Assembly (NCBI RefSeq): GCF_013185185.1 | Contig: NZ_JAAZWE010000001.1 | Location: 62,001 to 126,000 of the forward strand | Reading direction: 5' to 3' | DNA: 64,000 bases | Source: Saccharibacillus endophyticus | Lineage (GTDB): Bacteria > Bacillota > Bacilli > Paenibacillales > Paenibacillaceae | In this document: one piece after another, positions 33,868 to 41,498 of the stretch | How the letters are laid out: each line of letters opens with the position of its first letter | How positions within the stretch are numbered: position 1 is the stretch's first letter | Made by a program: the position numbers and the translations under genes | The notes under the pieces: model-generated | Databases searched by the model: none | Told to the model about the DNA's origin: nothing | Seen by the model: only the letters and a program-made list of their open reading frames with translations

Positions 33868-34458
33868 CGCCCCTTTAAAACTGAGTTCATGAAAAGTCTC
33901 GATGTGTTCGAATAGCTTTTTTCCGTCGCGGCCGAGCGGGCGAATTTTGCGTTCGTTCTCATTTTGCAGGTCGAGCAGCATGGCGCGATATTTTTCCGGA
34001 ACCCAAACGTAGCTGTGGATATAGTCCGTGGACTCGAATCCGCATCGCTGCCAGAATCGCAATCGATTTCGGCCTTCTTCGCTGTCGTCGACCTCGGCTT
34101 CCAGCAGTAAGCCGTTTATTCCGTAATGTTCGCGGGCCCAGTCAGCCAAAGCGGCAACCGTTCCTTTTCCGATACCGTGTTCACGAAGCGACGGGGATAC
34201 GGCGAGATAGTCCACGATAAGCAGCCGTTGGTCGGCGCTAAGGCCCGTTAAAGCCATAGAACAGGGTTGGCCTTCCGATATTCCGATATGCAAAAAAGCA
34301 TTCATGTTTTTCAACATATTGCGTACGATACGCTCGGGTTTGCGAATATGTTTAGGGAAAGACGCTTCATAAATAGGAAGAATAAGATCCCAGAGGTCTT
34401 GGCTCCAGTCAGAGCTTGTTTGAAGTTCCACATGCAGCGGGCGAGGCTTGGGGTCCAT
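33859..34458 (-). CDS. GNAT family N-acetyltransferase
   Basis: 199 residues from the ATG at 34458, behind GAAGGA; the frame continues to 34560 but would run back through the hairpin at 34517. The acetyl-CoA core is IVDYLAVSPSLREHGIGKGTVAALADWAR with the HGIGKG loop, then LLLEAEVDDSEEGRNRLRFW and CGFESTDYIHSYVWVPE. It resembles the YjaB/YitI-like GNATs of Paenibacillus. Substrate unknown. It is monocistronic between two terminators. Confidence 0.84.
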   Translation of the reverse strand: MDPKPRPLHVELQTSSDWSQDLWDLILPIYEASFPKHIRKPERIVRNMLKNMNAFLHIGISEGQPCSMALTGLSADQRLLIVDYLAVSPSLREHGIGKGTVAALADWAREHYGINGLLLEAEVDDSEEGRNRLRFWQRCGFESTDYIHSYVWVPEKYRAMLLDLQNENERKIRPLGRDGKKLFEHIETFHELSFKGAKK

Positions 34459-34516
34459 ATAAGCATTCCTTCTTTCCGTGATGTTTCTCTTCATTATATA
34501 AGGACAGATGCTCACG

Positions 34517-34553
34517 CAACAAACCCCTATGCTTATGGCATAGGGGTTTGTTG
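34517..34553 (-). terminator. Terminator of the chemotaxis-receptor gene
   Basis: A perfect 16-bp stem, 34517-34532 (CAACAAACCCCTATGC) with 34538-34553, loop TTATG. On the minus strand it follows the stop of the receptor gene at 34557. Confidence 0.85.
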
Positions 34554-34556
34554 TGC

Positions 34557-36677
34557 TCACATGGCGGAAAGTTTGAACAATCCGAGATCCTTTTGCAATC
34601 CTATCGCCATATCGCTGAGTTCGCCTGCGGCGCTGCCGATTTCTTCGAGCGCGGCAAGCTGTTGCTGCGTTGAGGCGGCCATCGTCTGAGATTCTTCCGA
34701 CGAATGCTGCGCGACGCGTGCGACTTCGGAAATGGAAGCCGTAACTTCTTCTACGCCTGCGGAAATTTCCTGCGAAGCCGCGGAGATTTCCTGAATTTGA
34801 TCGCTGACGGCCCGGGCGCTGTGCCCGATCTGTCCGATAGCGCCGCTGGCACGATCGATGAAGGCCAAGCCTTCTGCCGTCTCGCTATCCGTGCGGCTCA
34901 TCAATTGAACGGTTTCTCCGATCAAGCCGCGGATATCGCCGATTCGAAGAGAGATGGTTTCCACGGAAGTCTGCGTCTGCTCAGCCAGCTTACCTACCTC
35001 CGATGCAACAACGGCAAAGCCTCGACCATGTTCGCCGGCTCGGGCAGCTTCGATATTGGCATTCAGGGACAGAAGCTGGGTTTGACGGGCGATGGCTTTG
35101 ATCGAAGAGACAATCTCGTCAATTTGCTGAGAGTGGGCATCGAGCCGGGAGACGCTGCCGGCCGATTGGCTGACCGAATCCCGGATGCTCCGCATTTGCC
35201 GTACGGCCGCAGTCAGTTCCTGATCGCCCGCTTCGGCTTTTTGAGTCGTTTCGGCGGCCGATTCGGCTGCGGAAGCCGAGGATTCTGCGATTCGCGAGAT
35301 GCCGACGGCCATTTCGTTCATGGCAAGCGCGGTATCTTCGGTCATGCGGCGCTGCGATTCGGAACCGTCCGCTACCGATTGAACCGCATCGGCAACCTGA
35401 CGCATGGCCAGAGAGGATTCCCGAGAAACTTCGCTGAGCTGTTCGGAAGCGGCCGCAGAATGTTCGGAAGCTTCCTGACTGCTGCGAAGCGTTTTGTTCA
35501 GAGCGACGATCATGCGGTTGAACGACTGGCCGACCTGCCCCAGCTCATCTCGTGTCTCAATTTGAATATCTCGAGACAAGTCGCCATTTGCCATCGCTGT
35601 CGCACGTTCGTTGAGTTGTTGAACTGCGGCATTAACACTGCGGTAGAACGCCATGTAGAAGAGCAGCACAAGCAGCAAAGCGGCAACGATCACGGCCACA
35701 ACCAAGTTGCGTTGAGCTTCCAAACGGTCAATGCGCTGGTCAAGCAGCAATTCCAGCGTCTCAGAGGCTTGCTTGAAAAACGTATTGGAAACGTCGATCG
35801 TTGAGGTACCCGCCGAGAAGAAGGCAGCCGGATCCGACGTCAAGTTTTTATCGTCAAACAACTGCTGTTGAACGGCGGAAAGGAATTGTTCGATCGAAGT
35901 CGAAGTTTCCTGTCCCGAGGCGCTTATCAGAGCTGCCGCTTCCGGATTCAATTCCGTGATTCGTTGAAGTGCTTTATTCAATTCTCTCAATTCGCTTTCC
36001 GCTTGGGTTTTCTTGACGGCAACTTGAGTCAACGTCTGCGCTTCCGCTTGGCGTCGAGTCAGCATTCCGTTGCCCGTGCCGCGGATTTCCGCGGTTTCCT
36101 CGATCAGGGCCGGAATACGTTTGACGACCATGTCCATGAGGTAAAAGGAGTCGATTTCCGTATCGAGCGACAAGCCCGATTCATCCGCGCTTTCGACCAC
36201 GAAGTCGAGCGCGCGTCCGATCAGTTCGCTGTGACGGGCGAAGCTTTCTTCGGCGGAAAGGGAAGTCGTTTCTTGTTCGAGTGTTTTCCATTCTCCGGCA
36301 AGGGCTTGCCAGGCGTCGGCGGAGCCGGATAAGCCCGATTTCCGAACCGCAAGGTCGATCGCCGCGGCGTTTTCATTCGTTTGCGCGGTCGCTTCGGAAA
36401 GCTTGCTTTCGCTGTCTGCTCCGCCGCCGTTCAAGAAGGCATTGGCTTGTCCGCGATGCTGCTGCAAGGAAAGGATAAACGGAAGAGAGGCTTCGATCTG
36501 CACCAGTCCGACTTTCTCTTCTTCGGCGGTACGAATTTTAGCCTGAGTGCCCGTAATCCACAAACTGAAAAGAAGCGCCAACGGAGCGGCAAATAACACG
36601 CTGATGAGTACGAATTTTTGCGCATATTTCAATCGGGATAATACGAACGTGAACGGATAAAGCAGCTTGGCCAACAT
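34557..36677 (-). CDS. Methyl-accepting chemotaxis protein with NIT-like sensor
   Basis: 706 residues. The ATG at 36677 is chosen because AGGAGG is 6 nt away; an ATG at 36683 abuts the ribosome site. TM1 is at about 22-42 and TM2 at 324-345. The extracytoplasmic region between them starts [15 protein letters not shown] and [15 protein letters not shown], which matches the opening of nitrate/nitrite-sensing NIT domains; this call is tentative. A HAMP domain follows ([18 protein letters not shown]). The signalling hairpin tip reads [21 protein letters not shown] then [21 protein letters not shown], the highly conserved CheA/CheW contact region. It signals to flagellar chemotaxis. There is no visible C-terminal CheR pentapeptide. 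Confidence 0.93.
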   Translation of the reverse strand: MLAKLLYPFTFVLSRLKYAQKFVLISVLFAAPLALLFSLWITGTQAKIRTAEEEKVGLVQIEASLPFILSLQQHRGQANAFLNGGGADSESKLSEATAQTNENAAAIDLAVRKSGLSGSADAWQALAGEWKTLEQETTSLSAEESFARHSELIGRALDFVVESADESGLSLDTEIDSFYLMDMVVKRIPALIEETAEIRGTGNGMLTRRQAEAQTLTQVAVKKTQAESELRELNKALQRITELNPEAAALISASGQETSTSIEQFLSAVQQQLFDDKNLTSDPAAFFSAGTSTIDVSNTFFKQASETLELLLDQRIDRLEAQRNLVVAVIVAALLLVLLFYMAFYRSVNAAVQQLNERATAMANGDLSRDIQIETRDELGQVGQSFNRMIVALNKTLRSSQEASEHSAAASEQLSEVSRESSLAMRQVADAVQSVADGSESQRRMTEDTALAMNEMAVGISRIAESSASAAESAAETTQKAEAGDQELTAAVRQMRSIRDSVSQSAGSVSRLDAHSQQIDEIVSSIKAIARQTQLLSLNANIEAARAGEHGRGFAVVASEVGKLAEQTQTSVETISLRIGDIRGLIGETVQLMSRTDSETAEGLAFIDRASGAIGQIGHSARAVSDQIQEISAASQEISAGVEEVTASISEVARVAQHSSEESQTMAASTQQQLAALEEIGSAAGELSDMAIGLQKDLGLFKLSAM

Positions 36678-36894
36678 GGGCATCCTCCTCTGTAGTACGC
36701 TGATTCTGTTTATTTTTTCATCAGCATAACGGGTTTCGAAAGGGTTCGTTCGACCCTGTACATGATTCTCTATATCTATATCGGAAGAAAACCCTAAAAT
36801 GAATTGCTTCACCGCCTCAAAGTGAAAAAAAACAAAAATTTGTCGTAAAATGCAAAGCTTCTGCTCGAACGAGCGCTTTCAATGCACGCAAAAA

Positions 36895-36927
36895 GACCCC
36901 GCCCACACAAAACGTGTCGGCGGAGTC
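36895..36927 (-). terminator. Terminator of the 63-residue gene on the minus strand
   Basis: GACCCCGCCCACAC (36895-36908) with GTGTCGGCGGAGTC (36914-36927), two mismatches. The A-run at 36890-36894 gives five T on the minus strand, so it ends transcription of the gene at 36977-37168. Confidence 0.8.
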
Positions 36928-36976
36928 GGGATGAAAGGATAGCTAGGTTGGTCTGAATCTGAAATTGTACCCATTA

Positions 36977-37168
36977 TTAATGCAAGCGTTCAAATCGTTT
37001 AACTGCCCAATAGGGAAGAGTCACGGAACGCTCCGCGGTGTTAACGGTAAAAAAACGAGTGTCGTTCATATCGGGAAAACAGGGCCCCGTATAAAACTCG
37101 CCGCTAACCAGATGTAGGCGCAGTACTTCTTCTTTGAATACGGCCTTTTTGATCTCTTGAACTGCCAT
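36977..37168 (-). CDS. Small hypothetical protein (63 residues)
   Basis: 63 residues, ATG at 37168 behind AAGGGGG with 8-nt spacing, followed by its own terminator at 36895, so it is very likely expressed. The sequence (VLRLHLVSGEFYTGPCF, DTRFFTVNTAERSVTLPYW, AVKRFERLH) alternates beta-strand patterns as in small SH3- or Sm-like barrels. I do not recognise the family. It is divergent from a similarly sized gene at 37422. The DNA around it is more AT-rich than the flanking genes. Confidence 0.65.
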   Translation of the reverse strand: MAVQEIKKAVFKEEVLRLHLVSGEFYTGPCFPDMNDTRFFTVNTAERSVTLPYWAVKRFERLH

Positions 37169-37421
37169 GGTGCAGGCCCCCTTATCAGATAAATAAGGTC
37201 TTGCTAATTATTGAATACCTTACATTACCCCGCGTTACGATCCTCCAATCATATTGTAAGCAATATTAATGAATAATGTAAAAAATAATTTGAGATTGTA
37301 AAAATCAAGGCGGATTTACAATCGACAGCGCACCAAGTAGAATAAAAACAACCGAAAGAATCGGCCTCGTTTGGCAATTTGCCAATGGGGCCTTTTTGCA
37401 TTTCCAAGGAGGCTATCATGA
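37169..37421. promoter_or_regulatory. AT-rich divergent regulatory region
   Basis: The gap between the two tiny divergent genes. It holds a 9-bp inverted repeat GATTGTAAA (37294-37302) with TTTACAATC (37315-37323) and further TTACA/TGTAA words near 37220, 37255 and 37276, which may be sites for one regulator. A terminator-like hairpin at 37363-37397 ends it. Confidence 0.5.
37363..37397 (+). terminator. Attenuator-like terminator directly before the 68-residue gene
   Basis: GGCCTCGTTTGGCAA leads into TTGCCAATGGGGCC with a near-complete stem (37363-37392) and five T. The ribosome site AAGGAGG of the gene at 37422 begins only 9 bp later, so this terminator lies in that gene's leader and could control it. 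Confidence 0.7.
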
Positions 37422-37628
37422 ATGAAACACACTTACCGAGAACTCAAAACGGATAGCGAATTATTGGCAGCGGCAATGTTCGGCATGTTAGTCTACGTCG
37501 TTGATGCCTATGACTCCGAAGAGATGCACGAGCTCGGAGGCGTCATTGATGCTTATACGCCCAGACGCGTGCGAATCGATGAGGAATGGCATACTCGCGG
37601 GGACTGCTCGTTTCGGGTTGATATATGA
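37422..37628 (+). CDS. Small hypothetical protein (68 residues)
   Basis: 68 residues, ATG 37422, AAGGAGG at 37406-37412; the ATG at 37418 is in another frame and stops quickly. The acidic, beta-rich body (FGMLVYVVDAYDSEEMHEL, GGVIDAYTPRRVRIDEEW) has no family I recognise. A perfect terminator follows at 37632, so it is a monocistronic unit. It is preceded by a terminator in its own leader (37363-37397). Confidence 0.65.
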   Translation: MKHTYRELKTDSELLAAAMFGMLVYVVDAYDSEEMHELGGVIDAYTPRRVRIDEEWHTRGDCSFRVDI

Positions 37629-37631
37629 AAA

Positions 37632-37667
37632 GAAGGCCCGCTCGTGTTTCAACTTGAGCGGGCCTTC
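37632..37667 (+). terminator. Terminator of the 68-residue gene
   Basis: GAAGGCCCGCTC (37632-37643) pairs with GAGCGGGCCTTC (37656-37667), 12 bp perfect. Confidence 0.85.
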
Positions 37668-37703
37668 AAAAGCATGTATTTAATGTAGCGTCAGTCATCG
37701 GTC

Positions 37704-37967
37704 TTACACGGAAATCTTCGAAGCGATAAGCTCCAAAACATGCGTTTCTCGTTCGATCGAAAATCCCATCGAAGCTTCCTGATCCGCAATTACTTTTCGA
37801 TTATGCCGGATAGATTCATTTAGATCAACCCAAACCGCGGATGAACCGTTGGCAATTTCGTACTCTTCCGGTGCGGCTCGGCCCAAGTTTTGTCCGATGG
37901 AACATATATTATGAAGGAAGAGCACGCCTCTGCAAAAAAAAGAACCGTATTGGAAAAGTTGCTGCAA
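37704..37967 (-). CDS. Possible small Spo0E-like protein, start uncertain
   Basis: An open frame of up to 87 codons from a TTG at 37967. The 5' part overlaps the resolvase-derived gene on the other strand and is probably not translated; a shorter product starting near 37860 (GGAAGAG upstream) is more likely but would need a rare start codon. The C-terminal part DLNESIRHNRKVIADQEASM then GFSIERETHVLELIASKI has the helix-turn-helix pattern of Spo0E-type aspartyl-phosphate phosphatases, but lacks the SQELD motif. Weak evidence; it may be a decayed copy or chance. Confidence 0.3.
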   Translation of the reverse strand: MQQLFQYGSFFCRGVLFLHNICSIGQNLGRAAPEEYEIANGSSAVWVDLNESIRHNRKVIADQEASMGFSIERETHVLELIASKISV

Positions 37968-38312
37968 GATCTGCGGATCGGAGATATACTCGTCGTATCG
38001 AAGCTGTTTGTATTAGCGGATTCAACCCGACATTTAGTCGAAGTACTGGATGATTTGGAGAAGAAAGAAGCCTATTTGTTATCCGTGCACGATCGGATCG
38101 ACACGCGAACGGCAGCCGGCCGAACTTTTCGCGCCAACGCGCATTCGCTATTGGGTTTGCAAAAAGACAGCAAGGCAGGCCGACCGCGTAAGATGGACGA
38201 CAACGTAAAAAAAGCGATTCAGATGTACGAGAGCAAACAGTACAGTCTGGCACAAATCAAAGAGCAAACGGGGATCAGTAAAACGACTTTGTATCGCTAC
38301 TTGGAGAATTGA
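37911..38312 (+). CDS. Truncated serine-resolvase-derived HTH protein
   Basis: 133 residues from ATG 37911; no strong ribosome site is visible and TTG 37890 is an alternative. It matches the middle and end of resolvase/invertase proteins: LQDLRIGDILVVSKLFVLAD, TRHLVEVLDDLEKKEAYLLS, IDTRTAAGRTFRANAHSLLG, then GRPRKMDDNVKKAIQMYES and the C-terminal HTH SLAQIKEQTGISKTTLYRYL. The first 40-50 residues with the catalytic Ser and the conserved Arg residues are missing, and helix E (normally ALAEFERELIRERT) is replaced by LGLQKDSKAGRP. It cannot recombine DNA; it could still bind DNA, or be a remnant of a mobile element. Confidence 0.65.
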   Translation: MKEEHASAKKRTVLEKLLQDLRIGDILVVSKLFVLADSTRHLVEVLDDLEKKEAYLLSVHDRIDTRTAAGRTFRANAHSLLGLQKDSKAGRPRKMDDNVKKAIQMYESKQYSLAQIKEQTGISKTTLYRYLEN

Positions 38313-38346
38313 CCGTTCGCGAATCAAAACGTAAAGGCGGGATAAA

Positions 38347-38592
38347 ATGACACCACAAGAGCTTCAACGAGTCGGATATACGACTTTACATATTGAGCAT
38401 ATTACCAACCTGGCCAAAACCAGTCATCTGCCGTTCGAGACTTCGATTTGGGAGATTCATAAATTAGCGCTTCGCAGAGGAATGGACTTCGTAAGCCAAT
38501 ACACAGACGTTTATGCGCTTTGCAGAGACGATAAGATGCTGACTGAAGTCGGAACAACGCTGTTGGAGTACGAGGGTAAGGTCACGGACTGA
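38347..38592 (+). CDS. Small hypothetical protein (81 residues)
   Basis: 81 residues, ATG 38347 with GGCGGG upstream, 34 bp after the resolvase-derived gene and probably in the same transcript. Mostly helical by appearance (TPQELQRVGYTTLHIEHITN, FETSIWEIHKLALRRGM). No family or motif is recognised. It closes the islet of tiny genes. Confidence 0.5.
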   Translation: MTPQELQRVGYTTLHIEHITNLAKTSHLPFETSIWEIHKLALRRGMDFVSQYTDVYALCRDDKMLTEVGTTLLEYEGKVTD

Positions 38593-38663
38593 ATCAGCCG
38601 AATCTTTTGATTCCGGAAAATACCTAAATAATATTCTCTATAAAAGACTCTTTCCTGATTTTA

Positions 38664-38713
38664 TAGACGAATATTTTTTTGCCTGCTATACTGTTGATAA
38701 TGATTTTCATTTA
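38664..38713 (+). promoter_or_regulatory. Fur-box promoter of the iron-siderophore permease operon
   Basis: A -35 TAGACG (38664-38669) and -10 TATACT (38687-38692) at 17-bp spacing are followed by TGATAATGATTTTCATTTA (38695-38713), a close match to the Fur consensus GATAATGATAATCATTATC. Expected to be repressed when iron is plentiful. Confidence 0.85.
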
Positions 38714-38735
38714 GGCTTACTTGGCGCGTAAGTTG

Positions 38736-39098
38736 ATGCTCGTTGGCAGGATCCGCAACGCCATTAACGATAATGAACCTCATTTGGGCGCGTTTATGCG
38801 CATTTCCGGCGCGGACGTGGATGGAATCGGAAATGAAAAAGATGTTCATACATAATCCGGTGATCGAGGCCAAGCTGCCGGCGCCGGACGGGAGTTGTAC
38901 CGCCAGCCTAAAGATAAAGACAGAATGTCCATGCAGCCTGGCGGCCGCGTATTGTCCATTTTCAATAGGCGGGCCGCATATGAAGGTTTTGGTGTTCATT
39001 CGGAAAAGGGTGATGTCGTGAAACAAATGCAAGCAGGCGCGAAAGCGTTGCGAAAAATCGGGCCGTCGCGCGGCGATAGGGAGGAAGGCATCCAATGA
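38736..39098 (+). pseudogene. Interrupted frame between the Fur box and the permeases
   Basis: One frame is open from ATG 38736 to TGA 39096-39098 except for a single TAA at 38853-38855. Codon use in both halves looks like that of neighbouring genes, and its end forms an ATGA overlap with the permease start at 39095, as in real operon genes. The downstream part (MSMQPGGRVLSIFNRRAAYE, VVKQMQAGAKALRKIGP) is not a family I recognise. It is either a gene broken by a stop mutation, two small genes, or a sequencing error in one gene. Confidence 0.4.
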
Positions 39099-40150
39099 AA
39101 CCTTCCGCTTTGCCTGAAGATCCGCAGCAGGCCGTTCAGCAGGTCAAGGTCCGTTCGAGACCGTGGGCCGCATCGCTGATTCTGGTCGGCGGCGTTATTT
39201 TGCTCGTGCTCGGAATGGCGGTCGCGATCGCGATCGGCGCCAAGGATATCGCGCTTCCCGACGTATGGGATGCCGTATTCCATTTCAATCCGGATCTGAC
39301 CGAGCATCAGATCATTCGAGAGCTGCGCATGCCTCGCGTAATCGGCGCGGCGATCGTCGGTGCGGCTTTCGCGGTCGCGGGCGCGATCATGCAGGGGATG
39401 ACCCGAAATCCGCTTGCCGATACCGGACTGCTCGGACTGAACGCCGGAGCCGGCTTCGCGCTGGCGCTGTGCTTCGCGTTCTTCCCGGGGATGTCTTTCC
39501 TCGGACTGATGCTGTATTCGTTCCTCGGAGCCGGTGCAGGCGTCGGGATCGTATACGGGATCGGTTCCAGGTCGAAAGGCGGCTTGACGCCGATTCGTCT
39601 CGTATTGGCGGGAGCGGCGGTCAGTGCGCTGTTTACCGCGCTCAGCGAAGGAGTGGCCTTATACTTCAAGATCGGGCAGGATTTGGCTTTCTGGTATGCG
39701 GGCGGGGTCGCCGGCACGCAGTGGGTTCAAATCCAGATCATTTTGCCGGCCGTGGTGATTGCGCTTTTGGCTGCCTTCGCCTTGGCGCGTTCGATCACGC
39801 TGCTCAGTCTGGGCGACGATATTGCGACCGGACTGGGTCAACGTACGGGCACCGTCCGCGTATTCGGCGTGATCATCGTACTGGTGCTGGCGGGTACAGC
39901 GGTGTCGATCGTCGGTTCGGTCGGCTTTGTGGGGCTGATCATTCCCCACTTGACGCGTAAACTGGTCGGCGTGGATTACCGCTGGATTATTCCTTGTTCG
40001 GCCGTGCTCGGCAGTTTGCTGATCGTGTTCGCGGATCTTGCGGCACGTACGATTAACCCGCCGCAGGAAACGCCGATCGGAGCGCTTGTCGCCCTGATCG
40101 GCGTACCGTTCTTCCTCTATCTGGCGGTTAAAGAAAGGAGGAGCCTGTAA
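39095..40150 (+). CDS. Iron-siderophore ABC transporter permease 1 (FecCD family)
   Basis: 351 residues, ATG 39095 behind GGGAGGAAGG. About nine to ten membrane segments. FecCD hallmarks: RELRMPRVIGAAIVGAAFAV, GAIMQGMTRNPLADTGLLGL, GAGFALAL, then the coupling region GFVGLIIPHLTRKLVG and NPPQETPIGALVALIGVPFF. Imports ferric siderophore as a heterodimer with the next gene, similar to YfiZ-YfhA of B. subtilis. Neither a binding protein nor an ATPase is encoded beside it, so a shared ATPase elsewhere (YusV type) is likely. Regulated by the Fur box at 38695. Confidence 0.92.
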   Translation: MKPSALPEDPQQAVQQVKVRSRPWAASLILVGGVILLVLGMAVAIAIGAKDIALPDVWDAVFHFNPDLTEHQIIRELRMPRVIGAAIVGAAFAVAGAIMQGMTRNPLADTGLLGLNAGAGFALALCFAFFPGMSFLGLMLYSFLGAGAGVGIVYGIGSRSKGGLTPIRLVLAGAAVSALFTALSEGVALYFKIGQDLAFWYAGGVAGTQWVQIQIILPAVVIALLAAFALARSITLLSLGDDIATGLGQRTGTVRVFGVIIVLVLAGTAVSIVGSVGFVGLIIPHLTRKLVGVDYRWIIPCSAVLGSLLIVFADLAARTINPPQETPIGALVALIGVPFFLYLAVKERRSL

Positions 40151-41181
40151 TGGAATCGATGATTCATCAGGCCGAGCGCCGCAAGCGCAGCCGCGGGCTC
40201 CTGGTTATCGGCATTTTCATCGTGCTTATTATCGTAGCGTTTATTATCAGCATGAATACCGGCTTTATCCGTTTGTCTCCAATGGAAGTGGTTCGGACGT
40301 TGTTCGGCGGAGGAACGGCGCAGCAGCATCTGATTCTGTTCGAATTCCGCTTGCCGCGCATCGTGATTTCGATTCTGATCGGCGCGGGTCTGGCCGTATC
40401 CGGCTGCGTGATGCAGGGACTTTCGCGTAATGCATTGGCTGACCCCGGCATCCTCGGCGTTAACGCGGGTGCGGGTCTTATGGTCATGCTGTATGTCTCG
40501 TTCTTTTCTTCGACGGTAAGCGGTTCGGTATTCCTTCTTCCGATCTTGGCATTGATCGGAGCCGGAGCAACAGCGGTATTGATCTACGTGTTGTCCTATA
40601 AAAAAGGAGAAGGCTTGATTCCGACCCGGATGCTGCTTGTCGGAATCGGGGTTGCGGCAGGGATCAGCGCGGCGATGATCGTGCTTACGCTTCGTCTTCG
40701 CCCGGAAGAATACCAGTTCGTCGCTTCATGGCTGGCCGGACGAATCTGGGGCACAAGCTGGAAGTTCGTTGTAGCCTTGCTTCCATGGCTGATTATTTTC
40801 CTGCCGTTCGTATTCTACAAAGCCAAAGTCATGAACGTGCTGAATATGGGCGATCAGACGGCGACCGGACTGGGTACTTCGATCGAACGCGAACGACTGC
40901 TGCTCCTGGCGGCGGCTGTCGGCCTTGCCGGAGCCTGCGTCGCGGTCAGCGGCGGCATCGGCTTCGTCGGCCTGATCGGCCCGCACTTGGGCCGACGCCT
41001 CGTCGGACCGAAGCACCAGATTCTGCTTCCCGTGTCGGCTTTGGCCGGTGCGCTCCTTGTCCTTGTCGCCGACACTCTCGGCCGCTGGATTCTCCAGCCG
41101 ACCGATATCCCGACAGGCGTCGTCGTCGCCGTTATCGGCGCACCTTACTTCTTGTACCTGCTCGGCAAAAGCAAAATGTAA
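40150..41181 (+). CDS. Iron-siderophore ABC transporter permease 2 (FecCD family)
   Basis: 343 residues; ATG 40150 shares one base with the previous stop and has AAAGGAGGAG upstream. Same fold as the partner: FEFRLPRIVISILIGAGLAV, GCVMQGLSRNALADPGILGV, NAGAGLMVML, GFVGLIGPHLGRRLVGPKHQ split over the coupling helix, and QPTDIPTGVVVAVIGAPYFL. The two permeases together form the membrane channel of a ferric hydroxamate or carboxylate importer. A strong terminator follows at 41206, so the operon ends here. Confidence 0.92.
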   Translation: MESMIHQAERRKRSRGLLVIGIFIVLIIVAFIISMNTGFIRLSPMEVVRTLFGGGTAQQHLILFEFRLPRIVISILIGAGLAVSGCVMQGLSRNALADPGILGVNAGAGLMVMLYVSFFSSTVSGSVFLLPILALIGAGATAVLIYVLSYKKGEGLIPTRMLLVGIGVAAGISAAMIVLTLRLRPEEYQFVASWLAGRIWGTSWKFVVALLPWLIIFLPFVFYKAKVMNVLNMGDQTATGLGTSIERERLLLLAAAVGLAGACVAVSGGIGFVGLIGPHLGRRLVGPKHQILLPVSALAGALLVLVADTLGRWILQPTDIPTGVVVAVIGAPYFLYLLGKSKM

Positions 41182-41205
41182 AATTCAAAACCCTCGCTTC
41201 ACCCG

Positions 41206-41234
41206 AGCCGCTCTCCTTCCGGAGAGCGGCTTTT
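41206..41234 (+). terminator. Terminator of the siderophore permease operon
   Basis: AGCCGCTCTCC (41206-41216) pairs with GGAGAGCGGCT (41221-41231), 11 bp, loop TTCC, then TTTT. Confidence 0.9.
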
Positions 41235-41498
41235 CTTATACAAATACGAAGCGTACATTCAAGCGAAAAATCGTCTGTTTTCAATTGCTTTTTATGGTTT
41301 TCTGTTGAATCCCATTCAACCCTATACCAGCGGAGGGCGAAACAGCGTCTTAAACGAATTTCTCCCTCCGCCCACAGGGTTTTACTCCCCCCGCCATTGA
41401 AAAAAATGAACGCTTAGCCTATCATGGAAGCGTTACCGAAATATCGAAACCGGTTTAGCGGTTAATCGATCCCAATCTAACCCGAGAGGTGAACAGCA
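41235..41498. other. Intergenic stretch containing repeat copy E
   Basis: 264 bp between the permease terminator and the aldo/keto reductase. The middle holds the partial repeat at 41318-41395. Near 41425-41438, TGGAAGCGTTACCG is a weak match to a CcpA cre site. I see no other coding or RNA feature. Confidence 0.4.
41318..41395 (+). repeat. Dispersed structured element, copy E (3' half only)
   Basis: It keeps the right side of the element: GCGAAACAGCG, AAACGAATTTCTCCC and TCCCCCCGCC in the same order as copies B and D. It has reduced stems GCGGAGGG (41330-41337) with CCCTCCGC (41364-41371) and AACCCT (41318-41323) with AGGGTT (41376-41381). The inner hairpin and the CCTTTGAA motif are missing. 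Confidence 0.55.

Noticed and set aside
37841..38053. A 70-codon plus-strand frame overlapping the resolvase-derived gene
   Set aside because: Basic, low-quality sequence in an alternative frame of a better-supported gene; no ribosome site.
37911..38312. Functional site-specific recombinase
   Set aside because: The catalytic Ser region and helix E are absent, so only a DNA-binding or remnant role is possible.
41425..41438. CcpA cre site upstream of the aldo/keto reductase
   Set aside because: TGGAAGCGTTACCG misses three consensus positions, including the end base; noted only as a weak match.
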